This document shows, piece after piece, positions 30,944 through 48,589 of a stretch of 64,000 bases of DNA. The position numbers were made by a program, and so were the translations under genes. The notes below the pieces were generated by a model. The model ran no database searches and was not told the origin of the DNA. It worked only from the letters and a program-made list of their open reading frames with translations. Origin of the DNA: Anthonomus grandis grandis (lineage: Eukaryota; Arthropoda; Insecta; Coleoptera; Curculionidae); assembly GCF_022605725.1 (NCBI RefSeq), contig NC_065552.1, positions 31,383,879-31,447,878 of the forward strand, given 5' to 3'. Position 1 is the stretch's first letter; the number at the start of each line of letters is the position of its first letter.

Positions 30944-31600
30944 TAGGGTGTCCCATCTAAGAAGATGGGAACTACCAGCATGCACTGAAGGGAGGTAAAT
31001 ACAGGGTACATAGAACTGAAATTAGGAGACAGATAACAGTTTTTAAAGCCTGTAACTCAATGTCAAATTCTAATATATCCATAACTCCACATAGATTCTG
31101 CTCAATTTACTAAAAATATTCCGGTTGGTGCCTATAGGCCCAATAAATAAAGAAGAACTTGGAAAAGAACCATTTAAGATTACGCTTCTTCTTGGCTTTT
31201 TAGCTAATTAGATGATAATAAGATTGAAAAAAAAAACAAATAAAATTATACAAAAGCAATATATTCTCACTTATAATTATAAATTAACACTCCAAAATTA
31301 TAGTGGCAGTGAAAATTTAAACTCTTAAAATAATTTTTTAAGCAATACAATGTTCATAAATAACATTGATGATACAAATATTAATGATAAAAAAATAATA
31401 ACCATGCTCAATGTTTAACATAGAAACTATAAAGATATATGACAAAATATCATGAGTCAAAAAGGCTTTTTACAGAAGAAAAAAGAAAGGAGACCATAGA
31501 TTTTACCATCCGTTTCTTGTTCTCTTTAGGTCAATTATTTAAAACCCTGTCATAATACTAACCCTATTCAACTTATGACGTTACAACAAATCTGTATTTA
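30944..31600. other. HP1 downstream sequence with a second mariner end
   Basis: A further TIR-like sequence (AGGGTGTCCCATCTAAGAAG) starts at about 30946, directly abutting the mariner element. Its partner was not found. The rest is AT-rich and includes the presumed HP1 3' untranslated region (- strand); no polyadenylation signal could be chosen. Confidence 0.5.
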
Positions 31601-39074
<7,474 letters not shown>

Positions 39075-39450
39075 AGTCATAATCTAGCACGCACCGTGAA
39101 AGCCCTCTTCTCCTGATCTTTAGGGACCAACTTAACTTGCCAGTATTCCCTTTCCAATTCTTGCATGAAGAAGATCTTTGATCCAGCCAGGGTGTCCAAA
39201 GTTATCTTAAAAGTTCCATTAATCCGAAGAAGACAATAGCTGTCCTTTTTAGTTACGTTATTAAGCTGCAGAATCTGGAGAAATCTGCTGAAGACGCAGA
39301 ATCTGGTCAATCCGTCTTTCTTCTTTACCAGGTACCACCGGTGAAGAACATGGGCTGCTAGATGGTTTTAGGACGCCTTTCATGGCCATACTCTTAATAA
39401 TTTTATCAGACTTCTCTCTCTTTTGTCCAGTGGTAGTCTGCAGGCTAGGA
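39075..39450 (-). pseudogene. Ty3/gypsy LTR retrotransposon reverse transcriptase fragment
   Basis: On the - strand, KIIKSMAMKGVLKPSSSPCS and then SPVV lead into TRFCVF (equivalent to TRFCVDYR), NVTKKDSYCLLRINGTFK, LAGSKIFFMQELEREYWQVK and VPKDQEKRAFTV. These are the early gypsy RT motifs, with DLKSGYWQ changed to ELEREYWQ so that the catalytic Asp of that block is lost. A short frameshift occurs near 39320. No LTR, protease or integrase is seen. Confidence 0.85.
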
Positions 39451-40192
39451 GAAGCATTTCCTATATTGATTTTGTGCTGGACTATGTTGATCCGGCGCTT
39501 TTTTCAAGTTTCAAAAACATCTCAATATCTAGGGATCAAATGTCTCACCCTTTTTCTTTGGTCTGGCCTTAGATCGTTGCCCCACGACGATACCACCTCT
39601 TAATTCTTTCAGAATAATACGCTGTCGCGTATTACTTTGTTAATTTCTAATTTCTAAAATATTTTACGCATGCAGGCTTTACATACATTAGTGTACAAAC
39701 CACATAGAATCGTAATCTTAAAATTATTATGCTGTCTATTGCATAATAAAAATTATTATTATTCTGTAAAAAATGAAAAGAGCAAATACCTATCAGAGGC
39801 AGCCTCTCATCGACGAGAGGAAGGGTTATTGCCATTATTTTAGACAATGCGTCTTGCAATCTTCAATTCCCCAACCTGTATATGAATTACAAAGCTGGTA
39901 CCGCTTTGCGTGTAATCGACGCCACGCATTTATTTTGTGCACAAGTTTGGTCGTGCAAGGTAAAAAGCAGTAGTATTGGCAGGTGTACAACCTAAATTAT
40001 ATACTATGGCAAAATAGCTTACCGCTCTATAGACTACCACTAACGTCATATGTTATCGCAACTCTGATGAGAGCTCTCTGAGGCTCCTCAGTAAGTAAAA
40101 TGATGTAACTATAATATAGAATAACAAGAAAATAATTAGAAATATAGACGCTTGCTATTAAAAAATGCTTGATATGTAGTATTAAACAGAAA
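39451..40192. other. Spacer, no recognised gene
   Basis: Short frames on both strands overlap each other at 39640-39975 and match nothing known. Confidence 0.4.
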
Positions 40193-40352
40193 TATAGGGA
40201 GTTACAGGATAAGATGCTGATACTTAAGTCGAAAAATTAAATCCATTATCCCAAAGATGCTGGTCATACACTTTTATAAAAGGTAAAAACACAAAATCAC
40301 AACAGCATCACAAGATTTTGTGTTTTTACCTTTTTATATAATTGATACTACT

Positions 40353-40496
40353 TTTATATAATTGATTTTATATAATGGGTGTTAATTCATAGGTGATTTT
40401 AAAAAGAAAAGTTCAAATAAAGCTTTTTATATAATTGATTTTATATAATGGGTGTTAATTCATAGGTGATTTTAAAAAGAAAAGTTCAAATAAAGC
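40353..40496. repeat. Tandem duplication, two 72-bp units
   Basis: The unit begins TTTATATAATTGATTTTATA and ends GTTCAAATAAAGCT; the two copies at about 40353-40424 and 40425-40496 look identical. A hairpin (GGTAAAAACACAAAATC and its inverse) lies just upstream at 40281-40332. Confidence 0.85.
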
Positions 40497-40580
40497 TGTT
40501 TTAAAGTCCTTAACTTTTGGGCTAGTAGAGTGTTATAATCATTAAAAAATCGTTTCTTCATCATAAGCTTAGTAACTTCC

Positions 40581-40861
40581 TAAGATATGTTTCTAAAATT
40601 TAGCACACACCCTCTGAGTATCAATAGCAATTTTTTGATCTAGGAGATTTTTTCTAAGTTTAACATAGTGGCGTTTGTACAGGAACGTATACTCAATATT
40701 TTTGAAGAAAATTATGTAGTACGCCACTACTTCTCCATAAAATTAAAACTATTTTTATAATCCCTATTCATTTTAGGACAAATTTAATTTTTGGACTTTT
40801 TTTTGTCCGACATGCGATTTTAGCGAAAAAAAAAACATTTCGATGCATGGTCAAATCATTA
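40581..40861 (+). repeat. 281-bp direct repeat, copy 1
   Basis: Begins TAAGATATGTTTCTAAAATT and ends GTCAAATCATTA. Compared by eye with 41772-42052, only one difference was seen (G or C before TCAAATCATTA). Confidence 0.95.
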
Positions 40862-41555
40862 CGAAACTGTGAAAGCCACCAGAAAGGGGATGCCAGAGTT
40901 TCGTAAGCCCATAAAAAAAGGAGAAGTTGAGAGTGCATCCACTGAAAACATGTTAGCCCTGAAGTGGCATGATAAGAAATTTGTGCACATGTTAACTTCA
41001 GTATCAAAGCCATGCCTCAAGGAAACCGGAAAACTCAATCTTAAAACTGGTGATCGTGTTTTGAAACCTCAGTGCGTGTTAGAATATAATTTAAAGATGG
41101 GAGCAGTTGGATAGATTAATTGCAAATTAGTTTTGTTGATTGTGCTAGAAAATCATTGAAGTGGTATAAGAAACTGTTTTTCCATTTAATGGACTTATGC
41201 TTGTATAATGCGTATATTTTATTTCAAGTCAAAACAGGAAATAAACCATCGTTTTCAAACTTTCGATTGCAAGTGGTGGCTCAAATATTCAAAAAATATC
41301 CCATTTCTTCGAAGAAACGAGGCGCACTTGGTAGTGTTGATAATCGAGCTCGACTAATTGAAAGGCATTTTCCAAGCCCCGTTCCACCAACTGCAGCTCA
41401 AGGATCGAGAACACAAAGAAGATGCCATGTTTGTGCCACCACACAGCTTCGAAAGAAAAAACGCTCAGATACCCGCTTTATGTGTAAAGAATGCAATATT
41501 GCACTTTATGTGCACCCTTGTTTTAAACAGTATCAAACTCTTAAAAAGTTTTAGA
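40862..41555 (+). pseudogene. piggyBac-like transposase C-terminal fragment
   Basis: The + strand reads KATRKGMPEFRK, ENMLALKWHDKKFVHMLTS and KPQCVLEYNLKMGAVG, then a stop and frameshift near 41112. It continues QISFVDCARKSLKWYKKLFF, LCLYNAYILFQVKT and the C-terminal Cys-rich zinc ribbon RRCHVCATTQLRKKKRSDTR with FMCKECNIALYVHPCFKQY. The order matches piggyBac transposases, whose MGAVDxxDQ motif carries a catalytic Asp; here it is MGAVG-stop. The N-terminal two thirds and the TTAA-flanked ends are absent. The fragment begins exactly at the end of the upstream direct repeat. Confidence 0.88.
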
Positions 41556-41771
41556 AAACTATATTTGTTATTTGTATTTTCGTTCGTTTGTGTTTTTGGT
41601 TTGTTCTTTGTATTTTCTATATAAGAAATTAACTTTTGTTTTTTGATACTTACGAGTTCCAGAATTTAAAAAATGTGAATTTATGTTGTTACAAATGCCT
41701 TTTACTTGCCCCTAAAAATACAAAAATGCCGTACCTGTAGTCCGTACCGTCAGTCGTCCTGCTACTAAAGA

Positions 41772-42052
41772 TAAGATATGTTTCTAAAATTTAGCACACA
41801 CCCTCTGAGTATCAATAGCAATTTTTTGATCTAGGAGATTTTTTCTAAGTTTAACATAGTGGCGTTTGTACAGGAACGTATACTCAATATTTTTGAAGAA
41901 AATTATGTAGTACGCCACTACTTCTCCATAAAATTAAAACTATTTTTATAATCCCTATTCATTTTAGGACAAATTTAATTTTTGGACTTTTTTTTGTCCG
42001 ACATGCGATTTTAGCGAAAAAAAAAACATTTCGATGCATGCTCAAATCATTA
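41772..42052 (+). repeat. 281-bp direct repeat, copy 2
   Basis: Near-identical to 40581-40861. After it the sequence continues into the right arm of the long-TIR element. Confidence 0.95.
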
Positions 42053-42334
42053 GGAAAAAAATTATTTAAATATTCTACATAATTAATTTAATTAGCCCAC
42101 GTTGCTGTACGGCCGCTACTGGTTAAATTTTAAAAAAATCTCCTACACCAAAAAATGACTCTTAATACTCAGAGGGTGTGCTAAATTTCATAAATATTGA
42201 CAGGTTTTTTCCTTAATATTTTAACACCCTCTAGCTCAAAAGTTTACATCGTCTGATTTAAACTTTTCCTCTTAAAATCACCTAAGGATTATCATTCTTA
42301 AGGATCAGCATCTTATTCTGTAACATCCTGTATA

Positions 42335-43869
42335 GTGCTATTTTTATACATAAAATATTTTTTTTAAACAATCAATCAGACTATAATTTGTAAAAAAATA
42401 TATTCATTTTATTGAAAAAAAAAAGTACACATATTAATTTTATTTATTTTGACATCTAATAAGTGTAGATTCTTTAAATTAATTAATTGATTTTTAAATA
42501 AAGTTGATCCATATTTTAGTCACTCGTTGAATATTCCACTTGATCAAAAAAAACTGGGGTGTTGTAAATCTTGCAATGTCTTAAATCTACAGCGACTGCT
42601 CTATCAGGTCAGCAGATGGTAGAATGGTCCATTTTTCATTATTTGGAGCTCATGCCCTATATGATTATAGTATATTGTCCTATCATTGTTTCTTATGGGA
42701 TCAAGTGTTTTAAGCTTAATAGAGATGGAGCATAAACTCGTCGTGTTCAAGAATTTATAGAAACTTATGCACTAGTTAGTAGTAAATATTAATCTAAGAT
42801 AATTCTAAGATGATCCAAGATGAAAAAAGTTGATCCTCAAAAATACTGTAAGATATAAGATCCGGTTTCTGGGAAGTTTTACCCCCTTAAAGGGGAGCAA
42901 ACTCATTGCAACCCCTTGATGAAATCCGGCAACAGAGCTGCCGAGTTAGTCATGACGTGCCGTGGGGAGTCCGGTCGAACCCTCCGCCCTTCGCGCTTCG
43001 ATCGAATCCCCTTTGTATCTTATCTTTCATTCCTTGATTATATTTTAATAAAATACGGAAATGTAGACACAGAACGTTGGGCCCTTAACTACAAGTATTG
43101 TTAAGAATTCATTTGTAAAATTGCCGCGATATGTGAATGTAAGCAAATATTTTGTCACAAACTCGAGTATTGATTGGTGCAAATTAAACGTGTAGTGATC
43201 TGGAATAAGTAGTTGCAAGGTGTATTTTTATGGATGGTGAAGGATAAATGTAAGGATATGTTATTGATTATACTAATTTATATTATAAAAGAACTGTACA
43301 GAACGCGCGTTATTAATGTCAACCATAACATAATTTTCAACAATCATAGTTCTACGGTTATTAGCCGAACAAAATTTGGCCTGTGTTATTACTAAACTAA
43401 TTTTTCATTTTCCAAGTTGCCCAACGTATTCCGGACTTATTGAGGTTTATAGGCGCATAAAATCCAATTTTTACTACTCATAATATAAGAGGGGAATTTG
43501 CGCATCTGGGTAAACATCAGACTGACAAATTCATTGCCGACGATTTCCGCGTTTTTCGAGACGGTATCAGGAGAGATGCCAAGAAATGTATTACGATTTC
43601 TGGATATGAGTTCTATATGATTTATAATATTCCGGAAAGAAAACATGGTGACCCATTTACAACATATTTTTTTAATATAGATTTTTCCTTAATAAAGGTC
43701 ACCGTTTTTTTGATCTCGGTGTCTTTTTTGTTATTATTTTTGTTCTTCTGAAACTTGTTATTTTATTCTTAACCAATTGTTTCCGAAAATCCCAGTGGAT
43801 CTGCAAAAATAGTTAAAAAAAAAATAGTTAAATATAAACAAAAATAGTTTCACCACTTCACTCAAATAC
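42335..43869. other. Spacer with one GC-rich block, no recognised gene
   Basis: A notably GC-rich block at 42880-43010 contains GGTCGAACCCTCC, reminiscent of a tRNA B box, but no tRNA fold was recognised. The frame at 43646-43437 (-) is unassigned. Confidence 0.4.
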
Positions 43870-43904
43870 TTCACGTGTTTCGCTAACCATTTTAGCATCT
43901 TCAG
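43870..43904 (-). ncRNA. Hammerhead-like hairpin motif
   Basis: On the - strand: CTGAAGA (43904-43898), T, stem GCTAA/TTAGC, GAAAC (43881-43877), then ACGTG. The site where hammerheads cleave would be GUG rather than GUH, so cleavage is not expected. Confidence 0.35.
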
Positions 43905-44348
43905 AAAAAAATAATCTGTTAATAGGCAAAATTAATTTCCAGTTTTACGCCTTTGTTAAGTTAAGTAATATGTAGACGAACACATGTTGAAATTTTTGAC
44001 GAGTAGACTTTTGGTAAAATGACAATTATCAAGATTGTTTTTATTTCGTTTTAACTGTGTTGTCGGGTGAATGTTTTTTAAAGAAACCTTTTAGAAGTGT
44101 ATTTATGTATTTTAATATTTTGGAAATTTTAAAGAAATGTACGTTTGTCGTCTTTTAGCCATAGTATATTTGACAATTTTTGTTTTAACTAATGTAGGCA
44201 CTTTAATTCTTTTATATTCAAATCAAATCAAATCATTTATTTCCATCGACATCAAAACAATGTATAGGAATTGTCAATAAAAAACTACAATGCTAATAAA
44301 AGTAGTATAAAATTACAAAGATATGAAAGGAAACAAATTTAACTTAAT

Positions 44349-46108
44349 TTAATCAATAAATCTACAGTTAAAAAACTCTGTCAACGAGTAAAAAGGAAGA
44401 GAACTAAGAGCCCTCTTAAAAGTTGGAAAAGTCTTAGCTTTCTTTATTCTACATGGGAGATGATTAAAAATTTTGAGAGATGTAATTTCCGGACCATCCT
44501 GTACCTGCGACAACCGGGTAAAAGGGATGTATAATTTATCTGCATTTCGAGTTTTATAAAAATTAAGATCTCTAGATCTCATGTAGTTTGAAAGATTTTT
44601 ATGTACTTGACATGCTCCAAGATATAGATGTTAATTATAGCATAGATTTAACTAGCTAACGCAAGTTAGTTGCGTTAGCTACTAACTTGCGTGCTAACTT
44701 GCGTTAGCTAGTTAAATCTGTGATTATAGTTAGGATTTTTTCTTCTTTAAAAATATCACGGCAAGTTTCTCTGAAGTAAAGTCTAAACAACGTACGTACA
44801 ATGTGCTTTTGATTTATTAGAACTCTTCCAATACTGGAGGAATTACCCCAAGCTAATAAGGCATAGGATAGAGTGGAATGCACTGAGGCATAATAAAAGC
44901 TTTTAAGTGTATATGCATCCACATAGTCTCGAAGTTGCAAGATAGCATAATTGCTGCGGGATAATCTATTGCACATAGGTTCCACCTGAGGATCCCACGA
45001 TAGATGTCTATCAATTAGAATTCCCAAGAAATTGGTAGTAAGCTCCGGTCCTAAATAGCTTGACAACTGCTGATGTATCGTCGTCAAAAAGTGTTATGTA
45101 GCTGTCATTAACCTAGAAGTCATTAATAAAAAGTAAAAATAAAATGGGCCCAAGAACACTACCCTGTGGAACCCCAGTGACGACGGTTGCCCAATCAGAT
45201 ATGGTCACCTGACCACTAACTCTCAATCTAACAATCTGGGTTCTACTGTCAAATATGATTCAAGCCATTTATAAGCCAGACCTCTTATACCATAATGAAA
45301 GATCTTATTTAATAGTAAAGCATGATTAATGGTATCAAATGCTTTAGTAAGATCAAAAAAAATACCAACAGATTTTAATTTCAATTCAAAATTATTTAAT
45401 ATATTTGTATAAAGAGATATTATAGCATCTGATGTAGAGTCCAGACCTGAATCCAAACTGATGACATGACAGTATAGCAATATAATCTAAAAATGCAATA
45501 AGTCTTCTTTTAAAAGATTTTTCAAAGATCTTTGAGAATACAGAGAGGAGAGCAATAGGCCTATAGTTACTCACTTCTGCTGCCTCCCCCTTTTTATGAA
45601 GAGGTATGACAACAGCTGATTTTAGCTCTTAAGGAAATATCCAAACTGAAATGATAAATTCAGAAGATAGGTAAGTGGAGAGATAATATGCTCAGCACAT
45701 GCTAGCAATAAGTAACAAGGTACCTCGTCTACACTGGATAACTTTTTCCTGGAGGAAGATTTTATAATCTCAAGTGTTTCTCCATCAGTGAGAGGGAATA
45801 GAAAAAGAGATTGGGATAAACTGTTGAAAGGCACATTCATTCCCCATGGGTGCCTGAAAATTATCTGTGATCTTTCGCACTGACTCTACAAAAAAATTAT
45901 TAAATGTATTAGCAATATTGAGGTTGCCAGTAACTTTCTTTCCATTATCAGTAACCAAATTAGGAACACACTTTGTTCCGCGATTTGAAAAGTTCGTGAT
46001 TGAGTTAATAATTTCCCATGAGGCTCGAGTTATATTGTTAGAAGTAAGCAACTTTGTTGAATTATAGGCTTTTTTAGCATTTACGATTTTTTCTCTATGT
46101 ACCTTCAA
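44349..46108 (-). pseudogene. Reverse transcriptase of the CR1/jockey-like element, broken
   Basis: Fragments in order on the - strand: KVHREKIVNAKKAYNSTK (linker), then KLSSVDEVPCYLLLACA, SNYRPIALLSVFSKIFEK and QFGFRSGL. Next are GIFFDLTKAFDTINHALLLN (first catalytic Asp), GVPQGSVLGPILFLLFI and LFDDDTSAVV (catalytic block, usually YADDT). LGILIDRHLSWDPQVEPMCN, ALLAWGNSS and IPFTRLSQVQDGPEITSLKI complete it. At least five frame breaks occur. Confidence 0.9.
44643..44720. repeat. Hairpin insertion inside the CR1/jockey-like element
   Basis: AGATTTAACTAGCTAACGCA and its inverse form roughly 30-base arms, with inner TAGTTGCGTTAGCTA-type repeats. ATTATAG occurs on both sides (before 44640 and after 44722), suggesting a 7-base target duplication. 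Confidence 0.75.
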
Positions 46109-46252
46109 TCTCCTTCGATAGGATGTCAGTAACTCATGGTCATGAACGAATATTATTTGAATATTAATTGAATTGATTGAATATTAATAAGTGAGCGTGC
46201 TTATTAGGACCTAATGCATTTACCCCACCCCCCTTTTTGATTTTTAGTCCCC

Positions 46253-46298
46253 GACCTGAAGATGCGCGATAAGCTTTGTAATCGCGAAACCGGTCGTC
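46253..46298 (+). ncRNA. Hammerhead-like hairpin motif, best-preserved copy
   Basis: CTGAAGA (46256-46262), stem GCGAT/ATCGC (46266-46270 and 46281-46285), GAAAC (46286-46290), a two-base loop, then GTC (46293-46295). GTC at 46296-46298 can pair with GAC at 46253-46255 as stem I. Core boxes, mini stem III and a GUC cleavage triplet are all present. The bases between the first box and stem II deviate from the classical core. Not tested by folding. Confidence 0.45.
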
Positions 46299-46300
46299 AC

Positions 46301-48490
46301 AAAAGAAAAAATAGGAATTTTCTGGAAAAATAAAACCTTTTTTTACTTTCACCTTGTAAATTTTAAAAATTTTTGATTTGGTAAGAGAACTCCTCTTCTG
46401 CAATTCTGTTTTTCTATTTCTCTTCATTTATTATGAGGGGATAGTATAGATAATATAGAAATAGGATAAACTAGAAAATACCTGGGTAGGTGCCAGTGAA
46501 TTGAGTTGTGAGTGAATAGTTCCTGCTTTGACACGTTTTTTATTGGTCTATAAAAAAATTTTAATTAATCTAATAATTTTTACTGATCAAAACAAAAAAG
46601 GTCACTAACACAATTTAATATATATGCGTAGTTTAAAAATGAATGCTTTTTTGTGTGCTTAATGAAAGGCTATGAACACCATAGAGTGAAGATGAGTATG
46701 AGTGATCACTAAAGCATATTTACAAGTTACAATTATTATGTGTATAAATACGCAAGTAATGGGAAATGGATGAGTTAGATAAGTCTAGGGAAGCGTCGGC
46801 GTCCAGAAACTGTCTGTGATCCTAGCATATTAAATGGTTAAAAAAAGTAATTTTAAAAGAGCCGTTTTACACCGCACAGAGTCACTCTGAAATTAACCAG
46901 AAAGGATTCGTCAAAACTATTTTCACAAAGAGTTAGCTCCACCTTGAATAGAGTATATATAAGTTTAGTGAGTAAGTGAGTGAGTGTATATAAGTCAGTA
47001 AGTTTAATAAAAAGACCAATTGCTCCATACTGTTATCCTCTCCTGTTCGTCATCAGGGGTCTGGATTTATTTCCTTAATATCTCGGTAGACATTTTTAAT
47101 CTCTTAGTCTATTTTGTGACTTATTGGATTTTAAGCTGTCATATACCTAAAAACTAGTCACATAGACAGAATCCGGTATGGTAGTGGTGTATATTTTCCA
47201 TTCTATTTTTTTTCATGAGGGGGGTTGTTGACCTGTCAGGCAATACATATAAAAAATATAAAAATGAAGAAGTAAATTTCATCTGTACAGTTTCTCTATA
47301 TTTAAAGTGCCTAATGTTATATTCTAAATAAGTAATTTAACTTAAATTTTTGGTTCACATGGAAACTTTAGTTAAACTGTCGAAATTTTGGACGTAACGA
47401 ACTCACCCCTGAGTAGAGTTAAACATTAAATGGTTGCATATCTAATTTAGTTGGGCACAAGAAGAACCATCCAGGTCTTTAAGATTTTTATTTGCTTTTT
47501 AAAAATAATTAGCATGTTTCTTTTTTTTATAATTAAGCGCGGATTTATAATAAAGAGAGCATTTATAATAATGGCTATATGATAAATATACAGAACAGAT
47601 TAAATCCTTAATCTAAAAACTTCCAAGTTTGGGTAACTAATTGCTGGTAAACCGGACATCTGGTTTTTTAAAGTTTTGTAGCGCAGAAAATATACTTCCT
47701 GAACACATACAATTTCTTAATACACATTTCTAAATATTTTTAACAGTTTATTTTTTTAATTTTTAGATGTCCGTTTGAAAAGCATAAAATGGTATATCAC
47801 ATGGATTTCGGATGAATATTTCCAAATTTAATTGTTACAATAAAGGTAAGTACTCACTTCTCTAATTTGTTTGTACAATATCTTAATGGTAGATGTACAT
47901 ACATTCATAGATTGATCCCGTGACAGTAATAATTCATATACTAATAGTCAAAATTGTCTGTGTAATAATTCATTCGTATGCATGAAACGAAGAAAGAAAA
48001 AAGAATGTAGCGGTCTGAAATTCGCTTGCGCCAGTCTTCAGTCATCTATCCATAAGAGTAAAATTTATTGTTTCTTGCACGTGCAAATAAGAACTTACGT
48101 GCCACGTGCCTATTCCGCTAGGTGATTATGAATTTGCGTGTGGCATAGGAAATCGATTTTTTATATTTCCTATTTCATTATTTTCGTAAGGGTTTTTATC
48201 GATTTAAAAACTCTTTCTGACATTTATCACCTAAGTATAATGATTATATGTATAAATAGCTAAGTACAAATTATCTAAAAAGATTCACATATGAAAGAAT
48301 TCATCCAGTTCGCTTAAAAAGACCCTGAACATAAATAATGAAAGTAAATAAAAGTTAAAACATAAACAAAAACCAGTAGGTCATGAGGCTTAAACCAATA
48401 CCTTTCACTCTGTTTATTATAAGCTTTATACCCCTGCGAATTCGAAAATTGACTGAAAAATGACTGAAAGAATAAAAGAATGTAAGCGTA
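46301..48490. other. AT-rich spacer, no recognised gene
   Basis: A GTGAGTAAGTGAGTGAGTG-like short repeat lies near 46970-46990. No coding block recognised. Confidence 0.45.
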
Positions 48491-48589
48491 AGACTAAGTA
48501 AGATTTTTAAGATTATTAAAAATGAGGCCTAACTCGAAGGCGGAAACATCATTTACGCATGTTTAAATGGGGCTTTTTATGGGTAGCAA

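Larger units (their letters stand above)
40193..42334. mobile_element. Long-TIR element containing an internal duplication and a piggyBac fragment
   Basis: The left end (TATAGGGAGTTACAGGATAA at 40193, then GATGCTGATACTTAAG) and right end (inverse of TATACAGGATGTTACAGAAT, ending about 42334) are related. The arms remain recognisably similar for several hundred bases. Shared landmarks are AGGTGATTTTAA, TTTAGCACA(CA)CCCTCTGAGTAT and TAGGAGATTTTTT. The left arm carries a 72-bp tandem duplication. The interior carries a direct repeat pair with a piggyBac fragment between. TA flanks suggest a mariner-type MITE origin. Confidence 0.7.
44218..46150 (-). mobile_element. CR1/jockey-like non-LTR retrotransposon, 5'-truncated
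   Basis: The - strand order is an endonuclease-RT linker, a nearly complete RT, thumb and C-terminus, then a 3' tail with short (TGATT)n-type repeats (TCAAATCAAATCAAATCAT on the + strand at 44220-44238). No endonuclease domain is seen beyond 46150, consistent with 5' truncation on insertion. A 78-base hairpin insertion interrupts the C-terminal region. Confidence 0.88.

Noticed and set aside
43437..43646. 69-residue - strand frame
   Set aside because: Has a protein-like composition, but I could not place it in any family or element.
46164..46427. 87-residue - strand frame
   Set aside because: Reads through the hammerhead-like hairpin on the other strand; the basic composition is not protein-like.
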